64,000 nucleotides of DNA from Candidatus Competibacteraceae bacterium (GTDB lineage: Bacteria > Pseudomonadota > Gammaproteobacteria > Competibacterales > Competibacteraceae). Location: the NCBI GenBank assembly GCA_016713505.1, contig JADJPA010000001.1:1931001-1995000 (forward strand), read 5' to 3'. Positions 29,380 to 38,773 of this stretch are shown piece after piece (positions within the stretch are counted from its first letter, which is position 1; every line of letters starts with the position of its first letter). The notes beneath the pieces were generated by a model. That model saw only the letters and a list, made by a program, of their open reading frames with translations, had not been told where the DNA came from and did not search any database. The translations under genes and the position numbers were made by a program.

Positions 29380-29904
29380 TCAATCCTGCCGGCGCAAAGC
29401 GGACTTGAAGCGCTTGAAATTCTCCACGTAGCGGCCGGCGGTTTGCCGCAAGCGCTCGATTTCTCCCTCCGATAAGGCGCGGACGATCTTGCCGGGCGAA
29501 CCCATCACCAGCGAACCGTCGGGGATGACCTTGCCCTCCGGGATCAGGCTGTTGGCGCCGATCAGGCAATTCTTGCCGATCACCGCCCGATTCATGATCA
29601 GGCTCTTGATTCCGATGAGGCTGTTATCGCCGACGATGCAGCCGTGCAGCATGGCCAAATGGCCGACGGTCACATCCCGGCCGAGGGTGAGCAGGATGCC
29701 GGGGTCGGTATGCAGGACCGAACCGTCCTGAACGTTGGTGTTTTCGCCGATGGTGATGATGTCGTTGTCGCCACGCACCACGACATTGAACCAGATGCTG
29801 GCGTTCTGCTTGAGCACCACCGAACCGATGACGGTGGCGTTGTCGGCGATGAACCAGTCCTCGCCGTGAAACTCGACCTTGCGGTCGCCGAGGGAATAAA
29901 TCAC
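29380..29904 (-). CDS. Gamma-class carbonic anhydrase-like protein (YrdA family)
   Basis: A 174-residue left-handed beta-helix protein of hexapeptide repeats. Start GTG 29904 is preceded by a strong GGAGG; upstream in-frame sequence to 30063 is not homologous. Histidines expected to bind the metal are seen in VLHTDPG and [10 protein letters not shown]. coli YrdA and related proteins often lack strong carbonic anhydrase activity, so the catalytic role is uncertain. It heads the moxR operon. Confidence 0.9.
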   Translation of the reverse strand: MIYSLGDRKVEFHGEDWFIADNATVIGSVVLKQNASIWFNVVVRGDNDIITIGENTNVQDGSVLHTDPGILLTLGRDVTVGHLAMLHGCIVGDNSLIGIKSLIMNRAVIGKNCLIGANSLIPEGKVIPDGSLVMGSPGKIVRALSEGEIERLRQTAGRYVENFKRFKSALRRQD

Positions 29905-30081
29905 CGCATCCTCCTGCCAGGGTATTTCTCGTGAAAGCGCCAGTATAAACGAGATCGAATACCGGGAGGAGCAGATGAAGGAAAAAGTCGGAGAGTAAAA
30001 AACTGGCGGAGTGTCAATCCACCGTGCTTCGCGACCGGATTGGCAACCCGGCAGGCGCGCCAAGCACGGCGGAATCCAAGA

Positions 30082-30576
30082 TTACTTGGTCTTAGACTCT
30101 AAAGTCGCAACCGGGGTATCGTCATAAACGCCCGCGCCGACGGCATAGCTGCCGGCAGGCAGCACGTAGCTGACTTTCCGGTGGTTACCTTCCGCGCCGG
30201 GCTTGGTCCACTGATATTCCACCCAGCCCCCATTGGCGCCCTTGGCGGCGGCGGCGCACAGCGCCGGGCCGAGATTCTCGCCCGCCTTGCCCTTGAGGTC
30301 AGCCAATTTGGTGCCCTTGACCTTATCGTTGGGATGAGCGGTCATGACGCCGGTCTTGCAATCCATCACGAAGACATAGGAGTCTTTCCAGGCCCATTTG
30401 CCCTTGGGATCGTTATAGGCGGCCAGCGCGGCATCTCCACCCGCCTTGACGTCGGCGGCGGCGGCTTTGACCTTGGCGACCACTTCATCGGCTGTCGCGG
30501 CGTCAGCCGCCCACGCGCCGGCGGAAAGACCCAGGGTGCAGAACGCGGCCACGCCTAGCACTAATTTTTTATTCAT
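30082..30576 (-). CDS. Periplasmic single-Cache domain protein
   Basis: A 164-residue secreted protein, ATG 30576 with AAGGAG about 12 bases upstream. Signal peptide MNKKLVLGVAAFCTLGLSAG ends near AWA before ADAA. The mature part has the sCache pattern: DSYVFVMDCKTGVMTAHP, LADLKGKAGENLG, and GGWVEYQWTKPG, then VSYVLPAGSYAVGAGVYDD. Free-standing Cache proteins probably bind small ligands in the periplasm for a membrane receptor; the partner is not apparent, although a GGDEF gene lies downstream of it in space on the same strand (upstream in transcription). Confidence 0.85.
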   Translation of the reverse strand: MNKKLVLGVAAFCTLGLSAGAWAADAATADEVVAKVKAAAADVKAGGDAALAAYNDPKGKWAWKDSYVFVMDCKTGVMTAHPNDKVKGTKLADLKGKAGENLGPALCAAAAKGANGGWVEYQWTKPGAEGNHRKVSYVLPAGSYAVGAGVYDDTPVATLESKTK

Positions 30577-30765
30577 CTCCAAAATCTCCTTGGTTTAGTT
30601 GCTCAGGTAGTGATTACACCACCACGGGGGGTGGCGTGTATTAACCTTAGATGCTGAAACAGTGGGACACAAGATAAAGCGCAACATTTTGTGGTTAATT
30701 GGCGCAACACGTACCGAACCTGAGCACACTGCCGCTTGGATCGGATGTATTCGCCAGCTTGGCCC

Positions 30766-32067
30766 TCATTCGGTGGCGGGCTGTAGCGACCATCGCACCG
30801 CCAGATTTCGACCTTCGGCCTTGGCCCGATAAACGGCGCTGTCGGCCTGTTCGATCATCTGCTTCAGCGAGTTTCCCAGGTCAGTGGTGAAGCCGATGCT
30901 GACAGTCAGCGGCACGGGTTGACCGCCGGCGGACAGTCCGATTTTCGCCACGGCGGCGCACAAGCGCTCAAAGACTCGCTCGGCATCGGCTTCGGCTTGC
31001 AGCACGGTCAGACAAACGAATTCCTCGCCGCCGTAGCGGCCGATGATGTCGGACGCGCGCAAGGTTTTGTTCAGCGTGGCGGCGATGGCCTTTAGCGCCT
31101 CATCGCCGACCAAATGACCGAAGCGATCGTTGATCCGCTTGAAATAGTCGGCGTCCACCATGCCGAGCCCGAGCAGAAAATGGCCGCGCTGGGCGTTGGC
31201 GTAGAGTTTTTCACCCAATTCCAGCAGCTGGCGCCGGTTGAGAAGTCCGGTCAGGAAATCGCAGGTGGCCGCCTCGCGCAATTGCCGCACGTAATCCATC
31301 ATGTCGGTGTTCTGATTGACCCGGCACAGCAGCTCCTCCACCTGAAACGGCTTGGCGATGAAATCGTTGGCGCCGGTCTTGAGCAGCAGCGCCGACAGGC
31401 CCGGCTTGGACGCATCCGACATACCGATCACCGCCAGATCCTCGCGGCGGTACTGGCGGCGGATGTGCTCGATCAATTCCAATCCGCCCATCTCCGGCAT
31501 GTTGACATCGGTGATGACCAAGCTGGTATCGGGATGCTCCGCCAGCAGCCCGAGCGCCTCGTGACCGTTGCCGGCGGTGAGAATCCGGTAACGGTAGCTT
31601 TCCAGCAAGCCCTGCAAATAACCTCGAAAGCCGCGGGAATCGTCAACCACGATCACCTTGACTTGGCGATTTCGCCACAAACGCCCGATCGTGCGGGCGA
31701 CCTGTTCGATATCGCTGAGGTTGCGCTTGATGAAATAATCCAGGACTTGCTTGGTGAGCATGGTTTCCCGCAGCGCGGGGTCCACGAAGCCGGTGAGTAC
31801 AATCGCGGGAATTCCGTGGCTTTGCACCAGATCGACGGCCCCGCCGTTGGGGGCATCAGGCAGGTTAAGGTCCAGCACGGCGCAGAAAAACCGCTCGGGA
31901 CACCAAGCGAGTTGCGCTGCGGTCTCGGCCAGAGACCCGACGCCCACCACCGTCAGTCCGTACCAGTCGTTGAGATAGGACGCCAGCAGCCCTCGCAAGG
32001 CTCGACTGTCTTCCACCACGAGCACCGTACCGGTCTCTTTGCTGTCGCTTCCGTGATCGCTTGGCAT
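30766..32067 (-). CDS. Double response-regulator diguanylate cyclase
   Basis: A 433-residue protein with two receiver domains (about 12-130 and 137-255) and a GGDEF domain (about 270-425). The first receiver has LDLNLP and the second ITDVNMPEMGG, both with the phospho-acceptor Asp. The active site reads GRYGGEEFVCL, a functional GGEEF variant. It should make c-di-GMP in response to phosphorylation. No kinase is adjacent; the hybrid kinase at 54.5 kb is a distant possibility only. Confidence 0.92.
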   Translation of the reverse strand: MPSDHGSDSKETGTVLVVEDSRALRGLLASYLNDWYGLTVVGVGSLAETAAQLAWCPERFFCAVLDLNLPDAPNGGAVDLVQSHGIPAIVLTGFVDPALRETMLTKQVLDYFIKRNLSDIEQVARTIGRLWRNRQVKVIVVDDSRGFRGYLQGLLESYRYRILTAGNGHEALGLLAEHPDTSLVITDVNMPEMGGLELIEHIRRQYRREDLAVIGMSDASKPGLSALLLKTGANDFIAKPFQVEELLCRVNQNTDMMDYVRQLREAATCDFLTGLLNRRQLLELGEKLYANAQRGHFLLGLGMVDADYFKRINDRFGHLVGDEALKAIAATLNKTLRASDIIGRYGGEEFVCLTVLQAEADAERVFERLCAAVAKIGLSAGGQPVPLTVSIGFTTDLGNSLKQMIEQADSAVYRAKAEGRNLAVRWSLQPATE

Positions 32068-32218
32068 GAAATCGCATCCCCGCCAATTATTCGCAGCGTG
32101 ACCCTCCGAAAAATCAGGCCGCAGGTATGTCCGAAATAGTTTATAGGGTTAGCATCATTATTTGAATTTTCATCAGGAATTTGATGCATTGACTGGACGG
32201 CAGCCTTCGACCAAAACC

Positions 32219-32971
32219 TCAATTCCAATCGCCCCACAGGGTTTGTACCACCGCCAGGGCAGCGACACCGGCGGTTTCGGTCCGGAGGATGCGCGGCCCG
32301 AGCCGGATGCCGGTAAACCCCCCCGTGCGGGCCCGCGCGATTTCCGCCGGGCTGAGACCCCCTTCCGGACCGATCAACAGGGTGACCGCACGGTCCGGCG
32401 CTGGCAGTTCGCGTAAACCTTGACGCGCCGTCGGATCGAGCAGCACGCGCAAATCCCGTTGCGCGGGCCGGGCCAGCCAATCCGCCAGCGCCAGCGGCTC
32501 CCGCAACTCCGGCAAGCGGCTGCGGCCGCACTGTTCGCAGGCGCTGATAATGATGCCGCGCCAATGCTGGACTTTCCGCGCCAAACGTTCGCCGGCCAGC
32601 TCCACGCCGGCGCGTTCGGTAAAAAGCGGCTGAACGGCGGTCACGCCGAGTTCGACCGCCTTTTGCAAAGTGTAATCCATCTTCTCGCCGCGCGAGATCC
32701 CTTGGGCCAATACGATCCGCAACAGCGGCTCCACTTCACGGGGCAGCGCCTCCGTCACGCGCGCGCGGGCATTGCGTTTGCCGACTTCCACCAGGGTCGC
32801 CGCGAACGTTCCGCCCTGACCGTCGAACAGGATCAGCGCCGCATCGGGTTTCAAGCGCAGTACCCGCACGACATGGCCGAAAGCGGTATCGTCCAATGGC
32901 ACGGTCTCACCGACCACCAGCGGTAGCGACAGATAGATTCGGGGAAGGCGGTTCAAGTCTCGCCGCGGCAT
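32219..32971 (-). CDS. rsmE: 16S rRNA m3U1498 methyltransferase RsmE
   Basis: A 250-residue SPOUT methyltransferase that methylates N3 of U1498 in the 30S subunit. An N-terminal PUA-like domain is followed by the trefoil knot with LLIGPEGGLSPAEI and RLGPRILRTETAG. ATG 32971 begins 24 bases after the murB stop, making it the last gene of the murB unit. Confidence 0.94.
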   Translation of the reverse strand: MPRRDLNRLPRIYLSLPLVVGETVPLDDTAFGHVVRVLRLKPDAALILFDGQGGTFAATLVEVGKRNARARVTEALPREVEPLLRIVLAQGISRGEKMDYTLQKAVELGVTAVQPLFTERAGVELAGERLARKVQHWRGIIISACEQCGRSRLPELREPLALADWLARPAQRDLRVLLDPTARQGLRELPAPDRAVTLLIGPEGGLSPAEIARARTGGFTGIRLGPRILRTETAGVAALAVVQTLWGDWN

Positions 32972-32995
32972 GTGGAAGCCACTCCTGAAGCCGTA

Positions 32996-34021
32996 TCAAA
33001 CCACCAAGGGCTCCGGTTCCAGCATGACGCCGAATTCGGTCAAAACCGATTCTTGAATCGCCCGCGCCAGCCGCAGCACGTCTTGCGCTCGCGCGCCACC
33101 ACGATTGACCAGCACCAGCGCCTGCTGGTCGTGGACGCCGACCGGACCGAACCGCTTACCCTTCCAACCACAGCGCTCGATCAGCCAACCCGCCGCCAGT
33201 TTGACCGTACCATCCGGCTGCGGGTAGTGCGGCAGGTCGGAGCAGCGGGCGACAAGACGGGCAAAGGCGGCGGCGTCCACCACCGGATTCTTGAAAAAAC
33301 TGCCGGCGTTGCCCAGATGAGCGGGGTCCGGCAACTTGCGCGAGCGAATGGCGATGACCGCATCGGCGACCTGCCGGGCCGTCGGAGCGGTTATTTTGCA
33401 GGCCTCCAGTTCGCGCGCCACACCGGCATAGCCGGTGATCGGCCGCCAGCGTTTGGGCAAGCGAAAGGTCACGGCGATAATCAGAAACCGATCCGTCGCT
33501 TCCTGTTTGAAGGTACTGTCCCGATAGCCAAACCGGCAGGCGGCCCGCTCGAACACCACACCTTGACCCGTCGCCAGATCCACCGCTTCCAGGGATTGAA
33601 AGCGTTCGGCCATTTCCAGACCATAAGCGCCGATGTTTTGAATCGGCGCCGCGCCGACCGTGCCGGGGATCAGCGCCAGATTTTCCAGACCCGGCCAACC
33701 CTGCCCCAGCGTCCAAGTGACGAATTCATGCCAATTCTCGCCCGCGCCCGCCCGCACGATCCAAGCATCCGCGTCTTCAGCGACCAGCGCCCGCCCCGGA
33801 ATCCGTACATGGAGCACCAGCCCATCGAAATCGCCGGTCAGGATCACGTTGCTGCCGCCCCCCAACACGAAGCGCTGTAAATAGCGCCATTCCGGGGTGG
33901 CCATCAGCGCGGCGAGCTGGTCCAGGGTTTCGATGGCCGCAAACCAAGCGGCGCGAGCCGGCAGACCGAAGCTGTTCAGTTGATGCAGCGGCACGTCGCG
34001 CTGGAGCAGCTCGGCAACCAC
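32996..34021 (-). CDS. murB: UDP-N-acetylenolpyruvoylglucosamine reductase MurB
   Basis: FAD enzyme that reduces UDP-GlcNAc-enolpyruvate to UDP-MurNAc in peptidoglycan synthesis. Start GTG 34021 follows GAGGGGG and the stop of the upstream gene by 11 bases. It gives 341 residues and the family N-terminus [10 protein letters not shown]; a longer frame running into the threonine aldolase gene is spurious. GGGSNVIL binds [11 protein letters not shown] holds the conserved Arg, GSFFKNPVV the proton-donor Ser, and the C-terminal LEPEPLVV the Glu. MurB is not next to murC here. Confidence 0.95.
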   Translation of the reverse strand: MVAELLQRDVPLHQLNSFGLPARAAWFAAIETLDQLAALMATPEWRYLQRFVLGGGSNVILTGDFDGLVLHVRIPGRALVAEDADAWIVRAGAGENWHEFVTWTLGQGWPGLENLALIPGTVGAAPIQNIGAYGLEMAERFQSLEAVDLATGQGVVFERAACRFGYRDSTFKQEATDRFLIIAVTFRLPKRWRPITGYAGVARELEACKITAPTARQVADAVIAIRSRKLPDPAHLGNAGSFFKNPVVDAAAFARLVARCSDLPHYPQPDGTVKLAAGWLIERCGWKGKRFGPVGVHDQQALVLVNRGGARAQDVLRLARAIQESVLTEFGVMLEPEPLVV

Positions 34022-34032
34022 TATCCGCCCCC

Positions 34033-35070
34033 TCAGCGCAAGGCATGTCCCAGATCGTCGATGAATTGATCGACCGCTTCGGCAGTGGTGTTCCAAGAGC
34101 ACATCAAGCGGACGCCACCGACCCCGATGAAGGTGTAGAACTGCCAGCCTTTGGCCCGCAACGCCGCGATGGCCGCCGGCGGCAATTGCAGAAACACGGA
34201 ATTCGCCTGGCGGGGAAACATCAAGCGCAGGCCGGCGATCGCGCGCAGCCGTTCGGCCAGATAGGCGGCCATCTGATTGGCTTGGCGGGCGTTGCGCAGC
34301 CAAGCGCCCGTTTCCAACAGCCCCAGCCAGGGCGCGGCGATGAAGCGCATCTTGGAAGCCAATTGTCCGGCCTGCTTGCACCGGTAGGCGAAATCGGTCG
34401 CCAGTTCCCGATCGAAGAACACAATGGCCTCACCGACCGCCATACCGTTCTTGGTTCCGCCCAGACACAACACGTCCACCCCGGCTTGCCACGTCGCTTG
34501 CGCCGGGGTCTTTTCCAGCGACACCAAGGCATTGGCGAACCGCGCGCCGTCCATGTGCACCTTCAACTGGTAGCGGTCGGCCAAATCGCGCAAGGCGTGC
34601 AGTTCGTCCAGCGTGTAGAGGGTTCCCAACTCGGTCGCCTGCGTGAGACTGATCACCTTGGGTTTGGGGTAGTGAATATCCGAGCGCCGGGTGATCAGCC
34701 GCCCGACATCGACCGGATCGAGCTTGCCGTCTTCGCCTTGCGCCAACAGCAGCTTGGAGCCGTTGGAGGCGAATTCCGGCCCGCCGCATTCGTCGGTTTC
34801 GATGTGGGCGGTTTCGTGGCAGATCACGCTGTGATAGGACTGGCACAGCGCCGACAGCGATAGCGAATTAGCCGCCGTACCGTTGAAGACGAAAAATACC
34901 TCACAGTCGGTTTCGAACAGCTCGCGAAACCGGTCCGCGGCGCGCTGCGTCCAGCCGTCGTTACCGTAAGCGGGCGCGTCGCCCTGGTTGGCCGCCAGCC
35001 AATAGTCCAGGGCTTCAGGACACATTCCCGAGTAGTTGTCGCTGGCAAACTGGCGCACTGGCGGATTCAT
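34033..35070 (-). CDS. Low-specificity L-threonine aldolase
   Basis: A 345-residue fold-type I PLP enzyme that cleaves threonine to glycine and acetaldehyde. The N-terminus [26 protein letters not shown] and the PLP lysine in [10 protein letters not shown] are typical. Start ATG 35070; a longer frame to 35163 would run through the rpoH terminator and is rejected. The resemblance is to the LtaE/beta-eliminating lyase group, bacterial branch. It is separated from rpoH by a strong terminator and so has its own promoter, not identified. Confidence 0.92.
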   Translation of the reverse strand: MNPPVRQFASDNYSGMCPEALDYWLAANQGDAPAYGNDGWTQRAADRFRELFETDCEVFFVFNGTAANSLSLSALCQSYHSVICHETAHIETDECGGPEFASNGSKLLLAQGEDGKLDPVDVGRLITRRSDIHYPKPKVISLTQATELGTLYTLDELHALRDLADRYQLKVHMDGARFANALVSLEKTPAQATWQAGVDVLCLGGTKNGMAVGEAIVFFDRELATDFAYRCKQAGQLASKMRFIAAPWLGLLETGAWLRNARQANQMAAYLAERLRAIAGLRLMFPRQANSVFLQLPPAAIAALRAKGWQFYTFIGVGGVRLMCSWNTTAEAVDQFIDDLGHALR

Positions 35071-35148
35071 GAGGGCTCTCAGAGTGGCGGGGCTGAAAAA
35101 ATAGCGCAATGCTGGAAAGGGCCACAAGCGCGGACGGGCCGCGCCCAT

Positions 35149-35172
35149 AAAAAAACCCGCCACGAGGGCGGG
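35149..35172 (-). terminator. Rho-independent terminator after rpoH
   Basis: On the minus strand CCCGCC-CTCGT-GGCGGG is followed by seven T. It begins 17 bases after the rpoH stop. It also shows that the downstream aldolase gene starts below it. Confidence 0.92.
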
Positions 35173-35189
35173 CTGTGAAACGCTCGTGC

Positions 35190-36065
35190 TCAGGCGACGG
35201 GCAGGCTAGCCCGCAATTTCTTCATGGCGTTATGCTCTAATTGCCGGATCCGTTCGGCGGACACCTTATATTCAGCGGCCAACTCATGCAAGGTCGGCTT
35301 GACGTCGTCCAGCCAGCGACGCTGCACGATGTCGCGGCTGCGCGGGTCCAAACGGTCCAGCGCTTCGCTCAACTGGAGGGTGGTCTGATCCTCCCAGTCA
35401 TACCGCTCCAACATATCGGCCGGATCGGCGTGCTCGTCCCGTAAATAAGCCGACGGCGTATGCGGTTCATGTTCGGCGTCGGCGTCGGCTTCTGGAACCG
35501 GATCGAACGACACATCGTAACCGCTCAACCGCGATTCCATCTCCATGACCGACTCGGCGCTCACGCCCAATTCGCGGGCCACCGTCTCGACTTCCTCGCC
35601 GTTCAGCCAGCCCAGGCGCTTCTTGGCGCCGCGCAGTTTGAAGAACAGCTTGCGTTGCGACTTGGTGGTGGCGACCTTGACGATCCGCCAGTTGCGGAGG
35701 ATGAACTCGTGAATCTCCGCCCGAATCCAATGCACCGCAAAGGACACCAGCCGCACCTCGTGCTCCGGATCAAACCGTTTGACCGCCTTCATCAGGCCGA
35801 CGTTCCCTTCCTGCACCAAATCGCCCAACGGCAGGCCGTAACCGATGTAACCGCGCGCGACGTGCACCACGAAGCGCAAATGAGCCACGATCAGCCGCTG
35901 CGCCGCCGCCAAATCATCGTTCAACCGCAAACGCCGGGCGAGAGCCTGTTCTTCCTCGGCGCTCAACACCGGCACTTGGTTGACGGCCTGGATGTAACTT
36001 TCCAGACTGTCGACCGGAGCCGGCAAATGCTGCAAGTGGGGAACCAGCGCGGTGGCCATCGTCAT
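35190..36065 (-). CDS. rpoH: Heat-shock sigma factor RpoH (sigma-32)
   Basis: A 291-residue sigma-70 family factor. Region 2 includes [20 protein letters not shown], the RpoH box reads QRKLFFKLR (usually QRKLFFNLR), and region 4 ends [19 protein letters not shown] 36065 has GGAGGA about 12 bases upstream. It directs chaperone and protease genes, and the hsp20 gene at 49.6 kb carries a matching promoter. A CIRCE-like operator lies over its own promoter (36107-36136). It lies directly after ftsY with no ftsE or ftsX between. Confidence 0.96.
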   Translation of the reverse strand: MTMATALVPHLQHLPAPVDSLESYIQAVNQVPVLSAEEEQALARRLRLNDDLAAAQRLIVAHLRFVVHVARGYIGYGLPLGDLVQEGNVGLMKAVKRFDPEHEVRLVSFAVHWIRAEIHEFILRNWRIVKVATTKSQRKLFFKLRGAKKRLGWLNGEEVETVARELGVSAESVMEMESRLSGYDVSFDPVPEADADAEHEPHTPSAYLRDEHADPADMLERYDWEDQTTLQLSEALDRLDPRSRDIVQRRWLDDVKPTLHELAAEYKVSAERIRQLEHNAMKKLRASLPVA

Positions 36066-36106
36066 CGTCTTTCATTCCTCCCTAACCCTCAAACATTACA
36101 GTATTC

Positions 36107-36136
36107 ATTTTAGCACTCTCAGACTAAGAGTGCCAA
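36107..36136 (-). promoter_or_regulatory. rpoH promoter overlapping a CIRCE operator
   Basis: The dyad TTAGCACTC-N9-GAGTGCCAA (36110-36136) matches the HrcA operator CIRCE (TTAGCACTC-N9-GAGTGCTAA) in all but one position. Read on the minus strand, its ends form a -35 TTGGCA (36136-36131) and, 18 bases later, a -10 TAAAAT (36112-36107). Transcription would begin near 36100, about 35 bases before rpoH. HrcA binding would block this promoter. Confidence 0.8.
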
Positions 36137-36164
36137 ACCAGCGAAAAGTTTCCTCACCTTTCAC

Positions 36165-37244
36165 TCAACTATTATCAGCCGCCTCATCCAACAGAGCGGT
36201 CACGAATTCGCCGGCATCGAACTCGCGCAAATCCTCGATACCCTCGCCGACCCCGATAAAGCGGATCGGCAGGCCCAACCGGCGGGCGATGGCGAACACG
36301 ATGCCGCCCTTGGCGGTGCCGTCGAGCTTGGTCAAAATCAAGCCGGTCACGCCGACCGCGTCGTGAAACTGCACGGCTTGATTGAGCGCGTTCTGGCCGG
36401 TGCTGGCGTCCACCACCAACAGCACCTCGTGCGGGGCTCCGGCATCGACCTTGCCGGTGACCCGCTTGATCTTCTTGAGCTCTTCCATCAGGTTCGACTG
36501 AGTGTGCAAGCGACCGGCGGTATCGGCGATCACCACATCCACCTGACGGGCCTTGGCCGCTTGAACCGCGTCGTAAATCACCGAGGCGGAATCGGCCCCG
36601 CCGTGCTGGGCGATCACCGCGATCCGGTTGCGCTCGCCCCAGACCTGCAACTGTTCGACAGCGGCGGCGCGGAAGGTGTCGCCGGCCGCCAGCAACACCG
36701 AAAGCCCGTCGCTTTGCAGCTTCTTCGCCAGCTTGCCGATGGTGGTGGTCTTGCCGACCCCGTTGACGCCGACCGTGAGGATGACGTAAGGCCGGGATTC
36801 GCTGGGCTGCCACGGCTGTTGACAAGGGATCAAAATAGCCAACAATTCATCGCGCAAGGCTTGAATCAGCGCCGGGATGTCGTTCAACTGCCGACGCGAG
36901 ACCCGCTCGGTCAGCCGCTTTATCAGTTGCTCGGTCACCTCGACCCCGACATCCGCCAACAACAAGCGGCTTTCCAGTTCTTCCAGCGTCTCGTCGTCCA
37001 GTTTCCGGCCGGCGAACAGACCGGCCAAGCCGCCGACCAGGCCCTTCCGGGTACGGCGCAAGCGGTCGCGCAGCTTGGCGAAGGGTTTGCCGTCACCGGA
37101 TTCGGCCGCTCCCTCCGGCGGGCGCTCCTTGCGAAACGGTAGATGAATCGGCCGATTCAATACGTCAAACAGGCTGGATTTCTTGCGCTCCGGCGCGGCG
37201 GGTCCGGGCGGCAACCGGCCGGAATTGCTTTTGGATTCAGGCAT
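36165..37244 (-). CDS. ftsY: Signal recognition particle receptor FtsY
   Basis: A 359-residue SRP GTPase that receives ribosome-nascent chain complexes at the inner membrane. The charged N-terminal A domain is short. The N-domain starts near [13 protein letters not shown], and the G-domain has [32 protein letters not shown] and [11 protein letters not shown]. In E. coli it is followed by ftsE and ftsX; here rpoH follows after 99 bases. It is divergent from the M16 peptidase pair and rsmD. Confidence 0.95.
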   Translation of the reverse strand: MPESKSNSGRLPPGPAAPERKKSSLFDVLNRPIHLPFRKERPPEGAAESGDGKPFAKLRDRLRRTRKGLVGGLAGLFAGRKLDDETLEELESRLLLADVGVEVTEQLIKRLTERVSRRQLNDIPALIQALRDELLAILIPCQQPWQPSESRPYVILTVGVNGVGKTTTIGKLAKKLQSDGLSVLLAAGDTFRAAAVEQLQVWGERNRIAVIAQHGGADSASVIYDAVQAAKARQVDVVIADTAGRLHTQSNLMEELKKIKRVTGKVDAGAPHEVLLVVDASTGQNALNQAVQFHDAVGVTGLILTKLDGTAKGGIVFAIARRLGLPIRFIGVGEGIEDLREFDAGEFVTALLDEAADNS

Positions 37245-37339
37245 GATGCTTCAAAGTTACCGTTATGCTGATTTGGGAACGGAACTTATCGTACCATTTT
37301 AGTCTGTTTTACGCAGGCTCCCATTTAACGTTCGAGACC

Positions 37340-38716
37340 ATGTTGAATACTCTCAATCCACTGCTGCTCCTTTGCCTTTTGAGCGTTCCCACGGCCTTTG
37401 CGGCCACGCCCGTTCACGAATTTACCCTCGGCAACGGCTTGAAAGTGCTGGTGCGCGAGGACCACCGCGCCCCGGTCGTGGTTTCGCAGGTCTGGTATAA
37501 GGTCGGCTCCAGCTACGAGCCGAGCGGCCTGACCGGCATTTCGCACCTGCTGGAACATTTGATGTTCAAAGGTACTCCGAACGTGCCGGGCGGGGAGTTC
37601 TCCCGGCTGATCGCCGCCAACGGCGGCGATGAAAACGCCTTCACCAGCCGCGACTACACGGCATACTTTCAAACGCTGGAAAAAGAGCGGCTGGAGCTCA
37701 GCTTCCGGCTGGAAGCCGATCGGATGCGCAATCTGCTGCTGAAACCGGAAGATGTCGGCAAGGAAGCTCAGGTCGTCGCCGAGGAGCGCCGGTTGCGCAC
37801 TGACGATCAGCCCGATGCCCTGACTCAGGAACAATTCATGGCCGCCGCCTACGTCACCAGCCCCTACCGCCATCCGATCATCGGCTGGATGCAGGACATT
37901 CAAGCCATCAGCCCGGACGATCTGCGCCGCTGGTACCAGCAGTGGTACGCCCCCAATAACGCTACCCTGGTGGTCGTCGGCGATGTCGACCCCGCCAAGG
38001 TCCACGAATTGGCCGAAAAGCATTTCGGCCCGCTGAGTCCGAGCACTCTCACCCCACCCAGACCCGTGGTGGAAATCCTCCAGCAAGGCGAACGGCGGAT
38101 CGCGGTCAAAACCCCAGCGGAAGTCCCCTACGTGACGCTGGGCTATAAGGTGCCGACCTTGAAGACCGCCGCCGCGGATTGGGAACCCTATGCGCTGGCG
38201 GTGTTAGATGGCATCCTCGACGGCGGGACCAGCGCTCGGCTCAGCCGCAATCTGATTCGCGGCGGCCAGATCGCCGCTTCCGCCGACACCAGCTACAGTC
38301 CGACGTCACGGTTGGAAGAATTGTTCGTGCTGGCGGGCAATCCCGCGCCGGGCCACACCAGCGCCGAACTGGAAAACGCTTTGCGCGCCGAAGTCAAGCG
38401 GCTGCGCGAGGAGCTGGTGAGCGCCGACGAACTGGCGCGCGTGGTGGCGCAGGTGGTCGCCGCCGATGTCTACCGGCAAGATTCCATGTTCTATCAAGGC
38501 ATGCGCATGGGAGTCCTGGAAACGGTTGGCTTAGGCTGGAACAAGCTCGACGATTACGTGCGACGGGTTCAGGCGGTCACGCCGGAACAAGTGCGCGAGG
38601 TCGCCCGCAACTACCTCACCGACGACCGCTTGACCGTGGCGACCTTGGAGCCGCTGCCGCTGGATGACCGCCGTCCGAACCCGCCTCCCGCCGCGCTGGA
38701 CCATGTGCTTCGCTAA
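37340..38716 (+). CDS. M16 zinc peptidase (active subunit)
   Basis: A 458-residue secreted insulinase-family peptidase from ATG 37340. Signal peptide (LLLLCLLSVPTAFA) precedes ATPVHEFTL. The inverted zinc motif HLLEH is at 69-73, and the downstream Glu lies in AEERRLRTDD. The next gene encodes a related protein without the motif, so the two probably make a heterodimer like pitrilysin-type and mitochondrial processing peptidases. The pair next to rsmD and divergent from ftsY is conserved in gammaproteobacteria. Confidence 0.93.
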   Translation: MLNTLNPLLLLCLLSVPTAFAATPVHEFTLGNGLKVLVREDHRAPVVVSQVWYKVGSSYEPSGLTGISHLLEHLMFKGTPNVPGGEFSRLIAANGGDENAFTSRDYTAYFQTLEKERLELSFRLEADRMRNLLLKPEDVGKEAQVVAEERRLRTDDQPDALTQEQFMAAAYVTSPYRHPIIGWMQDIQAISPDDLRRWYQQWYAPNNATLVVVGDVDPAKVHELAEKHFGPLSPSTLTPPRPVVEILQQGERRIAVKTPAEVPYVTLGYKVPTLKTAAADWEPYALAVLDGILDGGTSARLSRNLIRGGQIAASADTSYSPTSRLEELFVLAGNPAPGHTSAELENALRAEVKRLREELVSADELARVVAQVVAADVYRQDSMFYQGMRMGVLETVGLGWNKLDDYVRRVQAVTPEQVREVARNYLTDDRLTVATLEPLPLDDRRPNPPPAALDHVLR

Positions 38717-38773
38717 CTACCCCTCACCTTCGACCTTTCTCCCGCGGAGAAAGGCGGATTAAGGATTCGCCCG

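Noticed and set aside
34022..34381. A longer MurB starting inside the threonine aldolase gene
   Set aside because: The extra 120 residues do not resemble MurB; GTG 34021 has a strong RBS and follows the aldolase stop directly.
35071..35163. Extended N-terminus for the threonine aldolase
   Set aside because: It would run through the rpoH terminator hairpin, and ATG 35070 gives the family N-terminus.
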